A DNA stretch of 64,000 nt from Burkholderia contaminans (GTDB lineage Bacteria; Pseudomonadota; Gammaproteobacteria; Burkholderiales; Burkholderiaceae), in the NCBI RefSeq assembly GCF_029633825.1, contig NZ_CP090641.1, positions 1,984,001-2,048,000 on the forward strand, read 5' to 3'. Positions within the stretch are counted from its first letter, which is position 1, and each line of letters begins with the position of its first letter. Position numbers and translations under genes: made by a program. This document shows positions 26,077 through 35,137 of this stretch, piece by piece. The notes beneath the pieces were generated by a model. That model had not been told where the DNA came from. It saw nothing but the letters and a program-made list of their open reading frames with translations, and did no database searches.

Positions 26077-27096
26077 ATGAATCGAATTTCTCGTGAACGG
26101 GGTTCGTTCGGAAGGTGGTGCAAGGTCGTATTATTGTTCTTTCTCGCAATGTCTGTCGGTAGAGCGTACGGATATATTCTTGTTCTCGATAATTTGAGCA
26201 ATGGATACAGTGGTTGCTCATGGGTCGATAACGGGAATGGAACCAGCACCGTCAGTGTTTCGATTGACTACAAGAGTGTGGTAGGTCATTTGGGCGGTCG
26301 ATTATTCACGTCTCGAGGCATACTTATTTACACGTATAACAGAAACGGGGAGCTCAATCCAAGTGCCAACGTCGCAAGGGCAATGAATATAAATGGCAAG
26401 CCGTACGAAAGTGCTTTTGTCGGGACGGGGTATGTCATGTATAAGAATTCTAATTATCCAGGGCCCAGTACGGGGGATTGGACGAACGGTTCCCCGTTTA
26501 TCGCGAATGTTGTTGCAACTGTGTCGAATTCAGTAATTGCGGATTGGCCTGCTATTGGTATTCGTGCTGGGAACTATACGGATGGTGATGATGTTGGTGA
26601 AGTGACCGGGGTTGCATACATTCGCTTCGGGGAAAATAGGGGTGTTTGCAATATTGTGGTGAACCCTGAAGTGCCGCCACCGCCGGTAGAGATCACAATG
26701 AACATGACCGCTCCGGACTGGAATCTGGGAGATTTGGGTCAAGGAGATTCGAAGAAGACGTTTTCCGATACGGCGAACCAACTTTGCTTCACCTATCCCG
26801 GTTCAGTGGTTACGGGTGTGCGCTTTATAGTAAATGCGAAAAATGTCAATGGTGAGGTGGCAAACCGCTACAGACTCAAAAATGTCGACGATGCGTCGCA
26901 GTTCGTTCCTTACAGCATCAAGCTGGATGGGGGTGGGTCAACCCTATCTTTGCCGAACTCCTCGAACATGGCCATGCGTTTCGCCAGTTCGGGAAAAACG
27001 TGTTTTGTGCCGACGTTCGAGACCACTGTTGATAGCAACGTAAAAGAAGGCGACTACGTCGATGTGCTCATATTCACCGTCGTTACACCTTCGTAG
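26077..27096 (+). CDS. CooD/CfaE/CblD-like pilus tip protein
   Basis: The 339-residue product starts at ATG 26077 after GGAGAA. It has a signal peptide (VVLLFFLAMSVGRAYG), an N-terminal adhesin-like domain of about 190 residues (YSGCSWVDNGNGTSTVSVSI ... GVCNIVV, a likely disulfide) and, after a proline linker (PEVPPPPVEITMNM), a C-terminal pilin-like domain with a second cysteine pair (NQLCFTYPG, GKTCFVPTF). This two-domain layout is that of tip initiator/adhesins of CS1-class pili. The gene is clearly more AT-rich than its neighbours, especially over 26000-26700, suggesting a different or more recent origin of the receptor-binding part. Confidence 0.82.
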   Translation: MNRISRERGSFGRWCKVVLLFFLAMSVGRAYGYILVLDNLSNGYSGCSWVDNGNGTSTVSVSIDYKSVVGHLGGRLFTSRGILIYTYNRNGELNPSANVARAMNINGKPYESAFVGTGYVMYKNSNYPGPSTGDWTNGSPFIANVVATVSNSVIADWPAIGIRAGNYTDGDDVGEVTGVAYIRFGENRGVCNIVVNPEVPPPPVEITMNMTAPDWNLGDLGQGDSKKTFSDTANQLCFTYPGSVVTGVRFIVNAKNVNGEVANRYRLKNVDDASQFVPYSIKLDGGGSTLSLPNSSNMAMRFASSGKTCFVPTFETTVDSNVKEGDYVDVLIFTVVTPS

Positions 27097-27104
27097 GAGT
27101 TCAC

Positions 27105-27650
27105 GTGAAGAGTGTTTTGAAAAAGTGTCTGATCGTATCGTTGATGCTCCCGGCTGTTTTGCTCGCCGAACCGGTGAAACTGACCGGGAAGACGACGAGC
27201 CGGGTCACCGCTCACGTCTCGCGGCCGAACAATCTGTTCGTTACGGATGACAAGGGCGGCTGGTTCGATCAAGGGCTGCAAATGCAGCAGCTCGGCGGAT
27301 GGGATACCCCATACGAGGTGCAGGCGAGGTTGAAAATCGTGTCGACCAGCGGTGTGTTTCAGGTTCGCCTGGATTCGCCACTGACCATCACACATCAATC
27401 GAAACCCACGTTGGTGTTTAGAACGCCGACAGTCAAGCTCGCGCCCGAAGGCGGTGTACCGAAACCTCTGCTGGTCGGTCAGGGTACGGAGTTTCAGAAT
27501 CCGGCCGCATCAGGGGCGCGGGACGATTCGGTGGGCTATTACAACCTCGACATCGCCGCTTATCCGCCAACTGGTAACTTCAAGGACAACACGGGTACGT
27601 ACAAAGGCGTGTTGTCCATGACGTTCGAACCAGTGATCAAGGCGCCTTGA
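27105..27650 (+). CDS. CS1-type minor pilin
   Basis: GTG 27105 follows TAGGAG, only 8 bp after the tip gene. The 181-residue product has a short signal peptide (VSLMLPAVLLAEP) and a pilin-like beta-sandwich (LTGKTTSRVTAHVSRPNNLF, ARLKIVSTSGVFQVRLDSPL, GTYKGVLSMTFEPVIKAP). The C-terminal strand resembles that of the major pilin (GSYSGDLVMVFEPL), supporting common ancestry. It lacks cysteines. It may be a minor shaft subunit, an adaptor between tip and shaft, or an anchor. Most CS1-class loci have only one shaft pilin, so this is an extra component. Confidence 0.75.
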   Translation: MKSVLKKCLIVSLMLPAVLLAEPVKLTGKTTSRVTAHVSRPNNLFVTDDKGGWFDQGLQMQQLGGWDTPYEVQARLKIVSTSGVFQVRLDSPLTITHQSKPTLVFRTPTVKLAPEGGVPKPLLVGQGTEFQNPAASGARDDSVGYYNLDIAAYPPTGNFKDNTGTYKGVLSMTFEPVIKAP

Positions 27651-27735
27651 CGGTCATCTTGCGACTACGCGTTTATCAAGCCGCATCGTCAAGAATCGGA
27701 CGGGACGCCTGCAGATCGATTAAAGGACATGCAGC

Positions 27736-28416
27736 ATGAAAAAATACTCATCTACGTTGGGGCGCATCGCATGCATGGCCACACTGGCGTTTCCGATATC
27801 GGCGGCCGCGGCGATCGACATGGTGCCGAAGGACGTCACCCTCAAGGAAACAGTCACCTCGGTCGAGGTGATCAACAATGGAGATCGCGCCGAATACGTC
27901 AGCGTGTCGTTGTCGCGCCTGCTGAATCCTGGCGTGCCGTTCGAAAATGAGCGGCTCGAGCCGGTTGGCGAGATCGATCAGCCGTCCATTTATGCATCAC
28001 CATTCCGAATGAGCCTTGCTCCCGGGCAGACAAAGACCATCGCGATCAAGGTATTGCGTCCGGTCGACACGGAAACGGTTTACCGACTCGATGTGAAGCC
28101 GGTGATCAAGGTCCTCGGTACGGGCCACGCGAAGTCATCGGCCAGTGTCGTCGCTAATCTCGCATTCAGCGGGATCGTACGCCAGATGCCCTCCAAAACG
28201 CGGGCAGCGCTCGCTGTGGCGTGCGAAGCGTCGGGCGCACGACTGACGGCGACCGGCAATGTTCACTATCGTGTGGAAGGCGCCAAAGCCGACGGGCAAC
28301 GCCTCGACGATTTCAATGTGTATCCAGGCGTGCCGCTCCCGGTACCGGGGCGCATCGTCGATATTCCCGGTCATTCCGTGTGCGGTGCGGCAGCCGCGAA
28401 GTCGCCTCTCCCCTGA
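27736..28416 (+). CDS. Pilus chaperone 3, two-domain
   Basis: The 226-residue product starts at ATG 27736 with AAAGGA upstream. It has a signal peptide (ending ISAAAA) and a full two-domain fimbrial chaperone (MVPKDVTLKETVTSVEVINN, VSVSLSRLLNPGVPFENERL, LAPGQTKTIAIKVLRPVDTE, VYRLDVKPVIKV; cysteines in AVACEASG and HSVCGAAA). It differs clearly from chaperone 1, so it probably serves a different subunit such as the minor pilin just upstream. It is the last gene of the operon, and a strong terminator lies 324 bp downstream. Confidence 0.83.
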   Translation: MKKYSSTLGRIACMATLAFPISAAAAIDMVPKDVTLKETVTSVEVINNGDRAEYVSVSLSRLLNPGVPFENERLEPVGEIDQPSIYASPFRMSLAPGQTKTIAIKVLRPVDTETVYRLDVKPVIKVLGTGHAKSSASVVANLAFSGIVRQMPSKTRAALAVACEASGARLTATGNVHYRVEGAKADGQRLDDFNVYPGVPLPVPGRIVDIPGHSVCGAAAAKSPLP

Positions 28417-28739
28417 TTGATGATGCCTCTGCGGCATTTGCTGGAGGCATACGATCGTGTACCGTTGCTACCGTCGACAGATATGTCGATGCTTCGGATA
28501 GCGACTCTTCTTCCTATTCCCCGGGCCTGCATTTGACTCTGTCTATAGAGCGCGATGTGGCCCAGGCGTTGCGATGCGTGACGTCAACGGATTCTGAATA
28601 TCGCGGCAGCACGTCAACATCGTTGATGCGGGCACGGCATAGAAGGTGAACCGCGTTAAAAAAAGCATGAGCGTCTCGTACAACGACAAGGTACGCGTTC
28701 TCTAAGGTGATGTTGCAGCGTGGCTGCTACAGCGGTATC
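28417..28739. other. Non-coding gap after the pilus operon
   Basis: I see no gene in this 323-bp stretch on either strand. Short open frames present here have no ribosome binding sites and no protein-like composition. It probably forms the 3' untranslated region of the pilus transcript up to the terminator. Confidence 0.5.
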
Positions 28740-28783
28740 GCGATGACGGGCGGCTTCGAAGAAATCGCCCGTCATCGCTTTTT
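28740..28783 (+). terminator. Intrinsic terminator of the pilus operon
   Basis: A 13-bp perfect stem (GCGATGACGGGCG with CGCCCGTCATCGC) with a 13-nt loop is followed by five Ts at 28779-28783. It reads on the plus strand and separates the pilus operon from the convergent exoprotein genes. Confidence 0.8.
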
Positions 28784-28847
28784 CGCCCCCCGCTCGTTAG
28801 CCGAGCGGAGAGTTTATTATGCCGAACCCAACGCGTTCGACTGGTCC

Positions 28848-31800
28848 TTATCGATCGACAGGGCCGTAATACCATTGCCCGTTGATCTTGCCGATACTCA
28901 GGCCGACCATGTAATACGGTTGGGCGGCACCTTCAACCGAGCTGGCTTCGATGTTGCCGGATCTGTTGTTGTACCCGACCAGGGTGCCCCAGGAACGCCC
29001 ACCGTATATCGTCGATGCCGGATCGATACGACTGCTCGACGTCGATGCGCGGATCGTGCCTGCGTTTTCGCCGACGAGGCCGCCCAGGGTTGAAAAGGTG
29101 CCCGCAATCGTGCCGGTGGACGACGCGTCGTCGATGACAGCACCCTGATCGTTCAGCCCCACCAGACCGCCGACGGTCGAATTGTTCGCCCCGACATTGC
29201 CGGTCGTGGCCGCATGGCGCACGATTGCGCGGTTGCCTTGGTTCGTGCCGACCAGTCCGCCGACGCGGCTGCCGTTGCCAGCCGTTACGTTGCCGGTGGC
29301 TGTCACGGTGTCCAGTTCCCCCGTGTTCAGGCCGACGAGTCCGCCGGCATCGCTCGCCTCGCCTGCGCTGACCCGGCCAGTGGCGCTGGAGTTCGACACG
29401 GCGCCGTCATTCGTGCCGACGAGCCCGCCGGCGTGGCTGTTCCGGCCGGTCGTTACCGTGCTTCTGGCCTGCGCGTGACGAATCGTGCCGCCGTTCCTGC
29501 CCGCCAGACCGCCGACATGGCCGCTGGCAAGATCCGTGACGTCGCCGTCCGATTGCACACCGTCCAGCGTGCCGCCTGCGTTGTCGCCGACGAAGCCACC
29601 GATTGCGAGCGCACCGTTGGCCCAGACCGGGCCGGATGCGGACGCGTTCGCGATCGTGCCGTCGTCCCTGATTTTTCCGGCAAAGCCGCCGACGTAGCTG
29701 CCTTTGCCTGCCGTGACCGTGGCGTTGGCCGACGCGTTGCGAATCGTGCCGAAATTGATGCCGACAAAGCCGCCGGTGCTCGTGTCGTCGCGGCCGGACA
29801 CGCGCCCGCGGCTCGACGAACGAACGATCTCGCCGTTGTTCGTGCCGACGAACCCGCCGATGCTCTGGACCTCGCGGCTGTACGATCCCTGGAACGGCGA
29901 GCCGGAACTGCCGGACAAGGTGACGTCGGCGGACGCCGTACTGTCGGCGATCGTGCCGCCGTTGACGCTGGCCAGGCCACCGACGGAGAGCGTGTTGGCG
30001 CTACCCGAGACACGCCCGGCAAAGTTCGCGCGGTCGATCGTGCCGAGGTTCCGGCCGACGAGGCCGCCCATCATGACCATGTTCCGGCCGTTGTACGAGA
30101 CGCTCGTGTTTTTCGCGTTGACGTTCTCGATGCGTCCCAGGTTGTCGCCGACGAGGCCGCCGACGAACGTGGCGCGGGCGGCCGACGTGCCGTCGACGGT
30201 GAGCGAGTCGAGCGTCAGGTTGGCAAGATAGCCGGTGCTTTGCCCGAACAGGCCGATGTTCGGCCCGGTGCCGGTGATCGACAGCCGGCTGATCGTGTTG
30301 CCGAGGCCGTCGAACACGCCGGTGAACGTGCCGCTGCCGCCGATGCTGCGGAAGCTCGTGTTCGCGCCGTCGATCGCGTTCCCGATTACGTAGCGGCCGC
30401 CAAGATTCGCATCGACGTTGCGCAGGTCGGCCATGTTGTGGAGAACCTTGTAGTCTTCGCCGTTCGAACGGAACGACGCGTTGTCGCCGGACAGCGTGAC
30501 GACGACGTCCTTGTTCAGCGTATGGCCGTTCTTCGAATTGAGCTCGAGGTGTGCGTTGCGGCCGGTGAGTTTGATCGTATCGTTGATGCGGATCTTGTCA
30601 GCGGCGTTGACGTTCAGGCTCGCATTCGCGCTGGCGGACGACACCGCTTGCTGCAGATCGACGTTGCCCTTCTGCGACGTGAGCGTGAGCGAGCGATCGC
30701 TGTTCCATGCGACCGGGCCGCCAACCGTCAGGTCGCCCTGCGTGTTGGTCAGCGCGACGTTGGTGGTGCCGAGGTTGTTCGACAGCGTGTCGCCGTCGAT
30801 CGATGCGCCGGCCGGATAGAGCGTGTCTGCGTTGTTGTTCGCAACGCCGGCGTTGGCCGCTTCGATGGCCCAGGTGCCGGCCGTATTGCCTGCGCGCGTG
30901 TCGACCGTGGTACCGCGTGCAACGCGAACCTGTTCGCCTCGCGTGACGATCGAGCCTGCCGGTGCGCCAGCTTCGGCTGCGCTCGCGTCGAGCTTGCCGC
31001 CGACGAGGACGGTGCCGCCGTCGAGCGTGATCTTGCCGGCGCGGCTGGCGAGGCCCTTCGCTTCGATGGTGCCGGTGTTGTTCACCACGGCGTTCAACAG
31101 GTCGCCTGCTGCACGCGCGGTCATCAACACTTCGCCGCCGTCGGCCTTCAGCAGGCCGCCGTTGTTGGCCTGCGCATCGACCGCGCCGCCTTCGACCTGC
31201 AGGCTGAGCAGGTCGCTGCCGTCGAAGTTGACCTTGAACGTGTTGCCGGCGCCGAGCGCGACGCGGCCCATCTTCGCCTGGATCACGCCATTGTTGGACA
31301 CGCGCGCACCGAGCAGCGCGACGCCGCCGCCGTCGGCGGCGGTGATGCGACCGTCGTTGACGATGGAGGCGGTGGAGTTACCCGAGAAGCGATAGTTGCC
31401 GGCGAGGAAATCGGCGTCGGCGATGTTCTGGGTGGAAGCGACGAGGCCGCCGACGTTGATCTGTGCGCCGGAGCCGAACAGCACGCCGTTGGGGTTGACG
31501 AGGAAGACCTTGCCGTTGGCGTCGAGCTGGCCCTGGATCTGGCTGCCGTTGTTGCCGACGACGCGGTTCAGCGCGATCGACTGCTTGCCGGGCTGATAAA
31601 ACGTGACGCGCTCGCCGCCGGCGATGTCGAATTCCTTCCAGTTGGTGATGAGCTTGTCGGTATGCTGGTTGATCGACATCGTCTTGCCGTCTGCGTCGCG
31701 CAGGATGTCGGCCTTGCCGGCGGTGATGTTCTCGCCGGAGGGCAGCGCGAAGGCGGGCAGGCTGACGATACCGAGCAGGGAGAGTGCGGCGGCGACGCGC

Positions 31801-31898
31801 TTGGCGCTGCCGGGTTTGGCACGGCGGCGCGCGGTTTCCCCGACGGCGATCCAGCGGCCGTGTAGCGGATTCCATACCAAAGCGTAGGTCTTGTTCAT
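28848..31898 (-). CDS. TPS exoprotein A (filamentous hemagglutinin type, GLUG tail)
   Basis: From ATG 31898 (after GGAGATG) the product is 1016 residues. It opens with an extended signal peptide (MNKTYALVWNPLHGRWIAVG, then ETARRRAKPG and a hydrophobic core ending PAFA) followed by a two-partner-secretion domain: LPSGENITAGKADIL, NVGGLVAST and the NPNGVLFGSG motif near residue 135. After about residue 515 the sequence turns into GLUG-like repeats of about 22-26 residues (VGGLVGxNxGxI pattern, more than a dozen copies). It ends KINGQWYYGPVDR without a toxin-like domain. Such proteins are exported by an FhaC/ShlB partner, here the gene at 38671-40425, and act as surface adhesins. It is the last of three tandem paralogues. 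Confidence 0.88.
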   Translation of the reverse strand: MNKTYALVWNPLHGRWIAVGETARRRAKPGSAKRVAAALSLLGIVSLPAFALPSGENITAGKADILRDADGKTMSINQHTDKLITNWKEFDIAGGERVTFYQPGKQSIALNRVVGNNGSQIQGQLDANGKVFLVNPNGVLFGSGAQINVGGLVASTQNIADADFLAGNYRFSGNSTASIVNDGRITAADGGGVALLGARVSNNGVIQAKMGRVALGAGNTFKVNFDGSDLLSLQVEGGAVDAQANNGGLLKADGGEVLMTARAAGDLLNAVVNNTGTIEAKGLASRAGKITLDGGTVLVGGKLDASAAEAGAPAGSIVTRGEQVRVARGTTVDTRAGNTAGTWAIEAANAGVANNNADTLYPAGASIDGDTLSNNLGTTNVALTNTQGDLTVGGPVAWNSDRSLTLTSQKGNVDLQQAVSSASANASLNVNAADKIRINDTIKLTGRNAHLELNSKNGHTLNKDVVVTLSGDNASFRSNGEDYKVLHNMADLRNVDANLGGRYVIGNAIDGANTSFRSIGGSGTFTGVFDGLGNTISRLSITGTGPNIGLFGQSTGYLANLTLDSLTVDGTSAARATFVGGLVGDNLGRIENVNAKNTSVSYNGRNMVMMGGLVGRNLGTIDRANFAGRVSGSANTLSVGGLASVNGGTIADSTASADVTLSGSSGSPFQGSYSREVQSIGGFVGTNNGEIVRSSSRGRVSGRDDTSTGGFVGINFGTIRNASANATVTAGKGSYVGGFAGKIRDDGTIANASASGPVWANGALAIGGFVGDNAGGTLDGVQSDGDVTDLASGHVGGLAGRNGGTIRHAQARSTVTTGRNSHAGGLVGTNDGAVSNSSATGRVSAGEASDAGGLVGLNTGELDTVTATGNVTAGNGSRVGGLVGTNQGNRAIVRHAATTGNVGANNSTVGGLVGLNDQGAVIDDASSTGTIAGTFSTLGGLVGENAGTIRASTSSSRIDPASTIYGGRSWGTLVGYNNRSGNIEASSVEGAAQPYYMVGLSIGKINGQWYYGPVDR
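30355..31898 (-). repeat. Conserved 5' segment, exoprotein A copy
   Basis: This roughly 1.54-kb DNA segment, covering the signal peptide, the secretion domain and following repeats up to about residue 515, is nearly identical to segments at 33415-34958 and 36952-38497. The boundaries are estimated by eye from where the encoded proteins stop matching. Confidence 0.75.
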
Positions 31899-32051
31899 GA
31901 TTTCATCTCCAGAGATTGGATGGGATGTCGGGCCGATGCGGCTGAGCACCGACAGAGAGGGCGGCGATCGGGCCGGGTGTGCCGATCGCCAGGAGCGGGG
32001 GTGTGGCCCCCGCCGTATCGGCGGACGTCAGCGACGTCCGCGCGGATGGGG

Positions 32052-34958
32052 TCAGTCCTGCAGGCGACCGGCGTTGAAACCGACGAGCGGTACATCCGGG
32101 CCGTTCCCGCTTGCGGTGTTGCCGATGAGCTGGCCGTAGTTGATGCCGGCGAGCGCGCCGTAGCGCTGCGCAAGTTCGCTCCGATAGGCGATCCGGCTGG
32201 TCGTGGACGAACGCTCGACCGTGCCGAAGTTGCTGCCGGCCAAGCCGCCCAGCTTCGCTGTGTATCCGCCCGACACCGTGCCCGACGACGAGGACGTACG
32301 GATCCGTCCGCCGTTGTTGCCGACGAGGCCGCCGACCAGGCTGACATTGCCGCCGGATACCGCGCCGGCGGCCGTGGAGGCGTCCAGCAAGCCGCTGAGC
32401 TGGCCGACGAGGCCGCCGACCTGGCTGCCGTCGCCGGCGCTCACATCGCCCGTCGCACTGGCGCGACGGATCACATACCGGCTGCTTCCTGCGAACCCGC
32501 CCGCCAGGCTGGCATGACCGGCCTCGACGTTGCCCGTCGCGCTCGACGTATCGATGACGCCAAGGTTGTTGCCGACGAACCCGCCCACCATGCCGGCGAT
32601 CGAGGCCGTGACCATGCCGCTCGCGCGTGATGCGCTGACGTCGCCGTGGTTCGTGCCGACCGCGCCGCCCGCGACGCTGTTCTCCCCGACCCGGATCGAG
32701 CCGCCGGCCTTCGAGTGGGCGAGCAGGCCGGCGTTCAGACCGACGAGGCCACCCGCCACGACATCGTTGCCTGCCGTGATGGTCGTGGTCGACGACGTGT
32801 TGCGCACGACACCATTCGCTTCGTTGTGGCCGACGAGCCCACCGATCAGGGCGGTGTCGCCGGTCATCGTGACGCTACCCGCACTCGACGAGGTTTCGAC
32901 GATGCCGCTGTTGATGCCGACCAACCCACCCGCCGTGCCGCGCGCGGTGGTCACGTGGACGTCGGCGTGGCTGTCGGCGATGCGCGCGACGGGCGCGTTC
33001 TTTTGCGCAAGCGTGAGGTTGGCGCCGGCGAGACTGCCGATCGCTACCGTCTCCCTGTCGCCGTCGACGCGTCCCGACACCCGCGCACGCTCGATCGTGC
33101 CGCCGCGGTTGGCGCCGACCAGACCGCCGACGTACGCGCGTCCGGCGGCGGAGACAGTGACATCGGTGGCCGTGACGTTCGAGATCGTGCCGAAGTTGTC
33201 GCCGGCGAGCGCGCCGATCAACAGCGTGCGCCGGGGCGCGCTGCCGGTTGCGCTGAGGCCTTTCAGTTCGAGGTTCGCGATGCGGCCGCGGTTGATGCCG
33301 AACAGGCCGACGACGTGATGGCCAGGGTTGGTGATCGCGAGCCGGCTGATCGTATTGCCGAGGCCGTCGAAGATGCCGGTGAACGCATTGCCGGTAGCGC
33401 CGCCGATACTGACAAAGTTCGCGTTCGCGCCGTCGATCGTGTTGCCGATCACGTAGCGGCCGCCGAGGTTCGCGTCGACGTTGCGCAGGTCGGCGATGGT
33501 GTGGAGCACCTTGTAGTCCTCGCCGTTCGAGCGGAACGATGCGTTGTCGCCGGACAGCGTGACGGCAGCATCGTTGGTCAGCGTGTGGCCGTTCTTCGAA
33601 TTGAGCTCGAGATGCGCGTTACGGCCGGTGAGCTTGACCGCATCGTTGATGCGGATCTTGTCGGCGGCGTTGACGTTCAGGCTCGCATTCGCGCTGGCGG
33701 ACAGCGTCTGCTGCAGATCGACGTTGCCCTTCTGCGACGTGAGCGTGAGTGCGCGATCGCTGTTCCATGCGACCGGGCCGGCGACCGTCAGGTCACCCTG
33801 CGTGTTGGTCAGCGCGACGTTGGTGGTGCCGAGGTTGTTCGACAGCGTGTCGGCATCGATCGATACGCCGGCCGGATAGAGGCTGTAGGCATTGTTTTTC
33901 GCGACGCCGGCGTTGGCCGCTTCGATGGTCCAGGTGCCGGCCGTATTGCCCGCGCGCGTGTCGACCGTGGTGCCGCGCACAACGCGAACCTGTTCGCCGC
34001 GCGTGAGGATCGAGCCGGCCGGCGCGCCGGCCTCTGCTGCGCTCGCGTCGAGCTTGCCGCCGACGAGGACGGTGCCGCCGTCGAGCGTGATCTTGCCGGC
34101 GTGGCTGGCAAGTCCCTTCGCTTCGATCGCGCCGGTGTTGTTCACCACGGCATTGAGCAAGTTGCCTGCCGCCTGCGCGGTCATCAGCACTTCACCGCCG
34201 TCGGCCTTGAGCAGGCCGCCGTTGTTGGCCTGCGCATCGACTGCGCCGCCTTCGACCTGCAGGCTGAGCAGGTCGCTGCCGTCGAAGTTGACCTTGAAGG
34301 TGTTGCCGGCGCCGAGCGCGACGCGGCCCATCTTGGCCTGGATCACGCCGTTGTTGGATACGCGCGCACCGAGCAGCGCGACGCTGCCGCCGTCGGCGGC
34401 GGTGATGCGGCCGTCGTTGACGATGGAGGCGGTGGAGTTACCCGAGAAGCGATAGTTGCCGGCGAGGAAATCGGCGTCGGCGATGTTCTGGGTGGAGGCA
34501 ACGAGGCCGCCGACGTTGATCTGCGCGCCTGAGCCGAACAGCACGCCGTTGGGGTTGACGAGGAAGACCTTGCCGTTGGCTTCGAGCTGGCCCTGGATCT
34601 GGCTGCCGTTGTTGCCGACGACGCGGTTCAGTGCGATCGAATGCTTGCCGGGTTGATAGAACGAGACGCGCTCGCCGCCGGCGATGTTGAAGTCGTTCCA
34701 GTTGGTGATGAGCTTGTCGGTGTGCTGGTCGATGCGCATCGACTTGCCGTCTGCGTCGCGCAGGATATCGGCCTTGCCAGCGGTGATATTCTCGCCGGAA
34801 GGCAGCGCGAAGGCGGGCAGGCTGACGACGCCGAGCAGCGAGAGCGCGGCGGCGACACGCTTGGTGCTGCCGGGCTTGGCGCGGCGGCGTGCGGTTTCCC
34901 CGACCGCGCTCCAGCATCCCTGGGCCTGGTTCCAGATCAGTGCGTAGGTCTTGTTCAT
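32052..34958 (-). CDS. TPS exoprotein B (filamentous hemagglutinin type, GLUG tail)
   Basis: The start is ATG 34958 after AGGAAGACC. The 968-residue product has the same extended signal peptide (MNKTYALIWNQAQGCWSAVG) and secretion domain as exoproteins A and C, with only scattered substitutions over the first 515 or so residues. The tail is different: GLUG-like units such as VGGLVGANRGGTIERARVSG and LAGSNFGTVERSST, ending PLVGFNAGRLQD. It lies 153 bp upstream of exoprotein A and 179 bp downstream of C on the same strand. It is probably exported by the same outer-membrane partner because the recognised N-terminal domain is shared. It is likely an adhesin; the ligand is unknown. Confidence 0.88.
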   Translation of the reverse strand: MNKTYALIWNQAQGCWSAVGETARRRAKPGSTKRVAAALSLLGVVSLPAFALPSGENITAGKADILRDADGKSMRIDQHTDKLITNWNDFNIAGGERVSFYQPGKHSIALNRVVGNNGSQIQGQLEANGKVFLVNPNGVLFGSGAQINVGGLVASTQNIADADFLAGNYRFSGNSTASIVNDGRITAADGGSVALLGARVSNNGVIQAKMGRVALGAGNTFKVNFDGSDLLSLQVEGGAVDAQANNGGLLKADGGEVLMTAQAAGNLLNAVVNNTGAIEAKGLASHAGKITLDGGTVLVGGKLDASAAEAGAPAGSILTRGEQVRVVRGTTVDTRAGNTAGTWTIEAANAGVAKNNAYSLYPAGVSIDADTLSNNLGTTNVALTNTQGDLTVAGPVAWNSDRALTLTSQKGNVDLQQTLSASANASLNVNAADKIRINDAVKLTGRNAHLELNSKNGHTLTNDAAVTLSGDNASFRSNGEDYKVLHTIADLRNVDANLGGRYVIGNTIDGANANFVSIGGATGNAFTGIFDGLGNTISRLAITNPGHHVVGLFGINRGRIANLELKGLSATGSAPRRTLLIGALAGDNFGTISNVTATDVTVSAAGRAYVGGLVGANRGGTIERARVSGRVDGDRETVAIGSLAGANLTLAQKNAPVARIADSHADVHVTTARGTAGGLVGINSGIVETSSSAGSVTMTGDTALIGGLVGHNEANGVVRNTSSTTTITAGNDVVAGGLVGLNAGLLAHSKAGGSIRVGENSVAGGAVGTNHGDVSASRASGMVTASIAGMVGGFVGNNLGVIDTSSATGNVEAGHASLAGGFAGSSRYVIRRASATGDVSAGDGSQVGGLVGQLSGLLDASTAAGAVSGGNVSLVGGLVGNNGGRIRTSSSSGTVSGGYTAKLGGLAGSNFGTVERSSTTSRIAYRSELAQRYGALAGINYGQLIGNTASGNGPDVPLVGFNAGRLQD
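33415..34958 (-). repeat. Conserved 5' segment, exoprotein B copy
   Basis: This is the second copy of the roughly 1.54-kb near-identical 5' segment. It differs from the copy at 36952-38497 by few substitutions and by small indels around the LQQTLSASANAS / LQQTLSATGANAS site. Confidence 0.75.
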
Positions 34959-35137
34959 CGTTTGGTCTTCCTGATGGTTTTTTTAGGAAGTCCGGCCGAC
35001 CGTGAAGGCTGATCGACCGGAGGGTGGCGGCCGGCGGCCGGGCGGCCACCGGCAACGAGCGGCCGGGCCGCTCGTATCAGGTGACGGAATCCGGCCTGCC
35101 GTTCATGCGGCGCAGCCGGAACCGTCAAGGTTCACGT

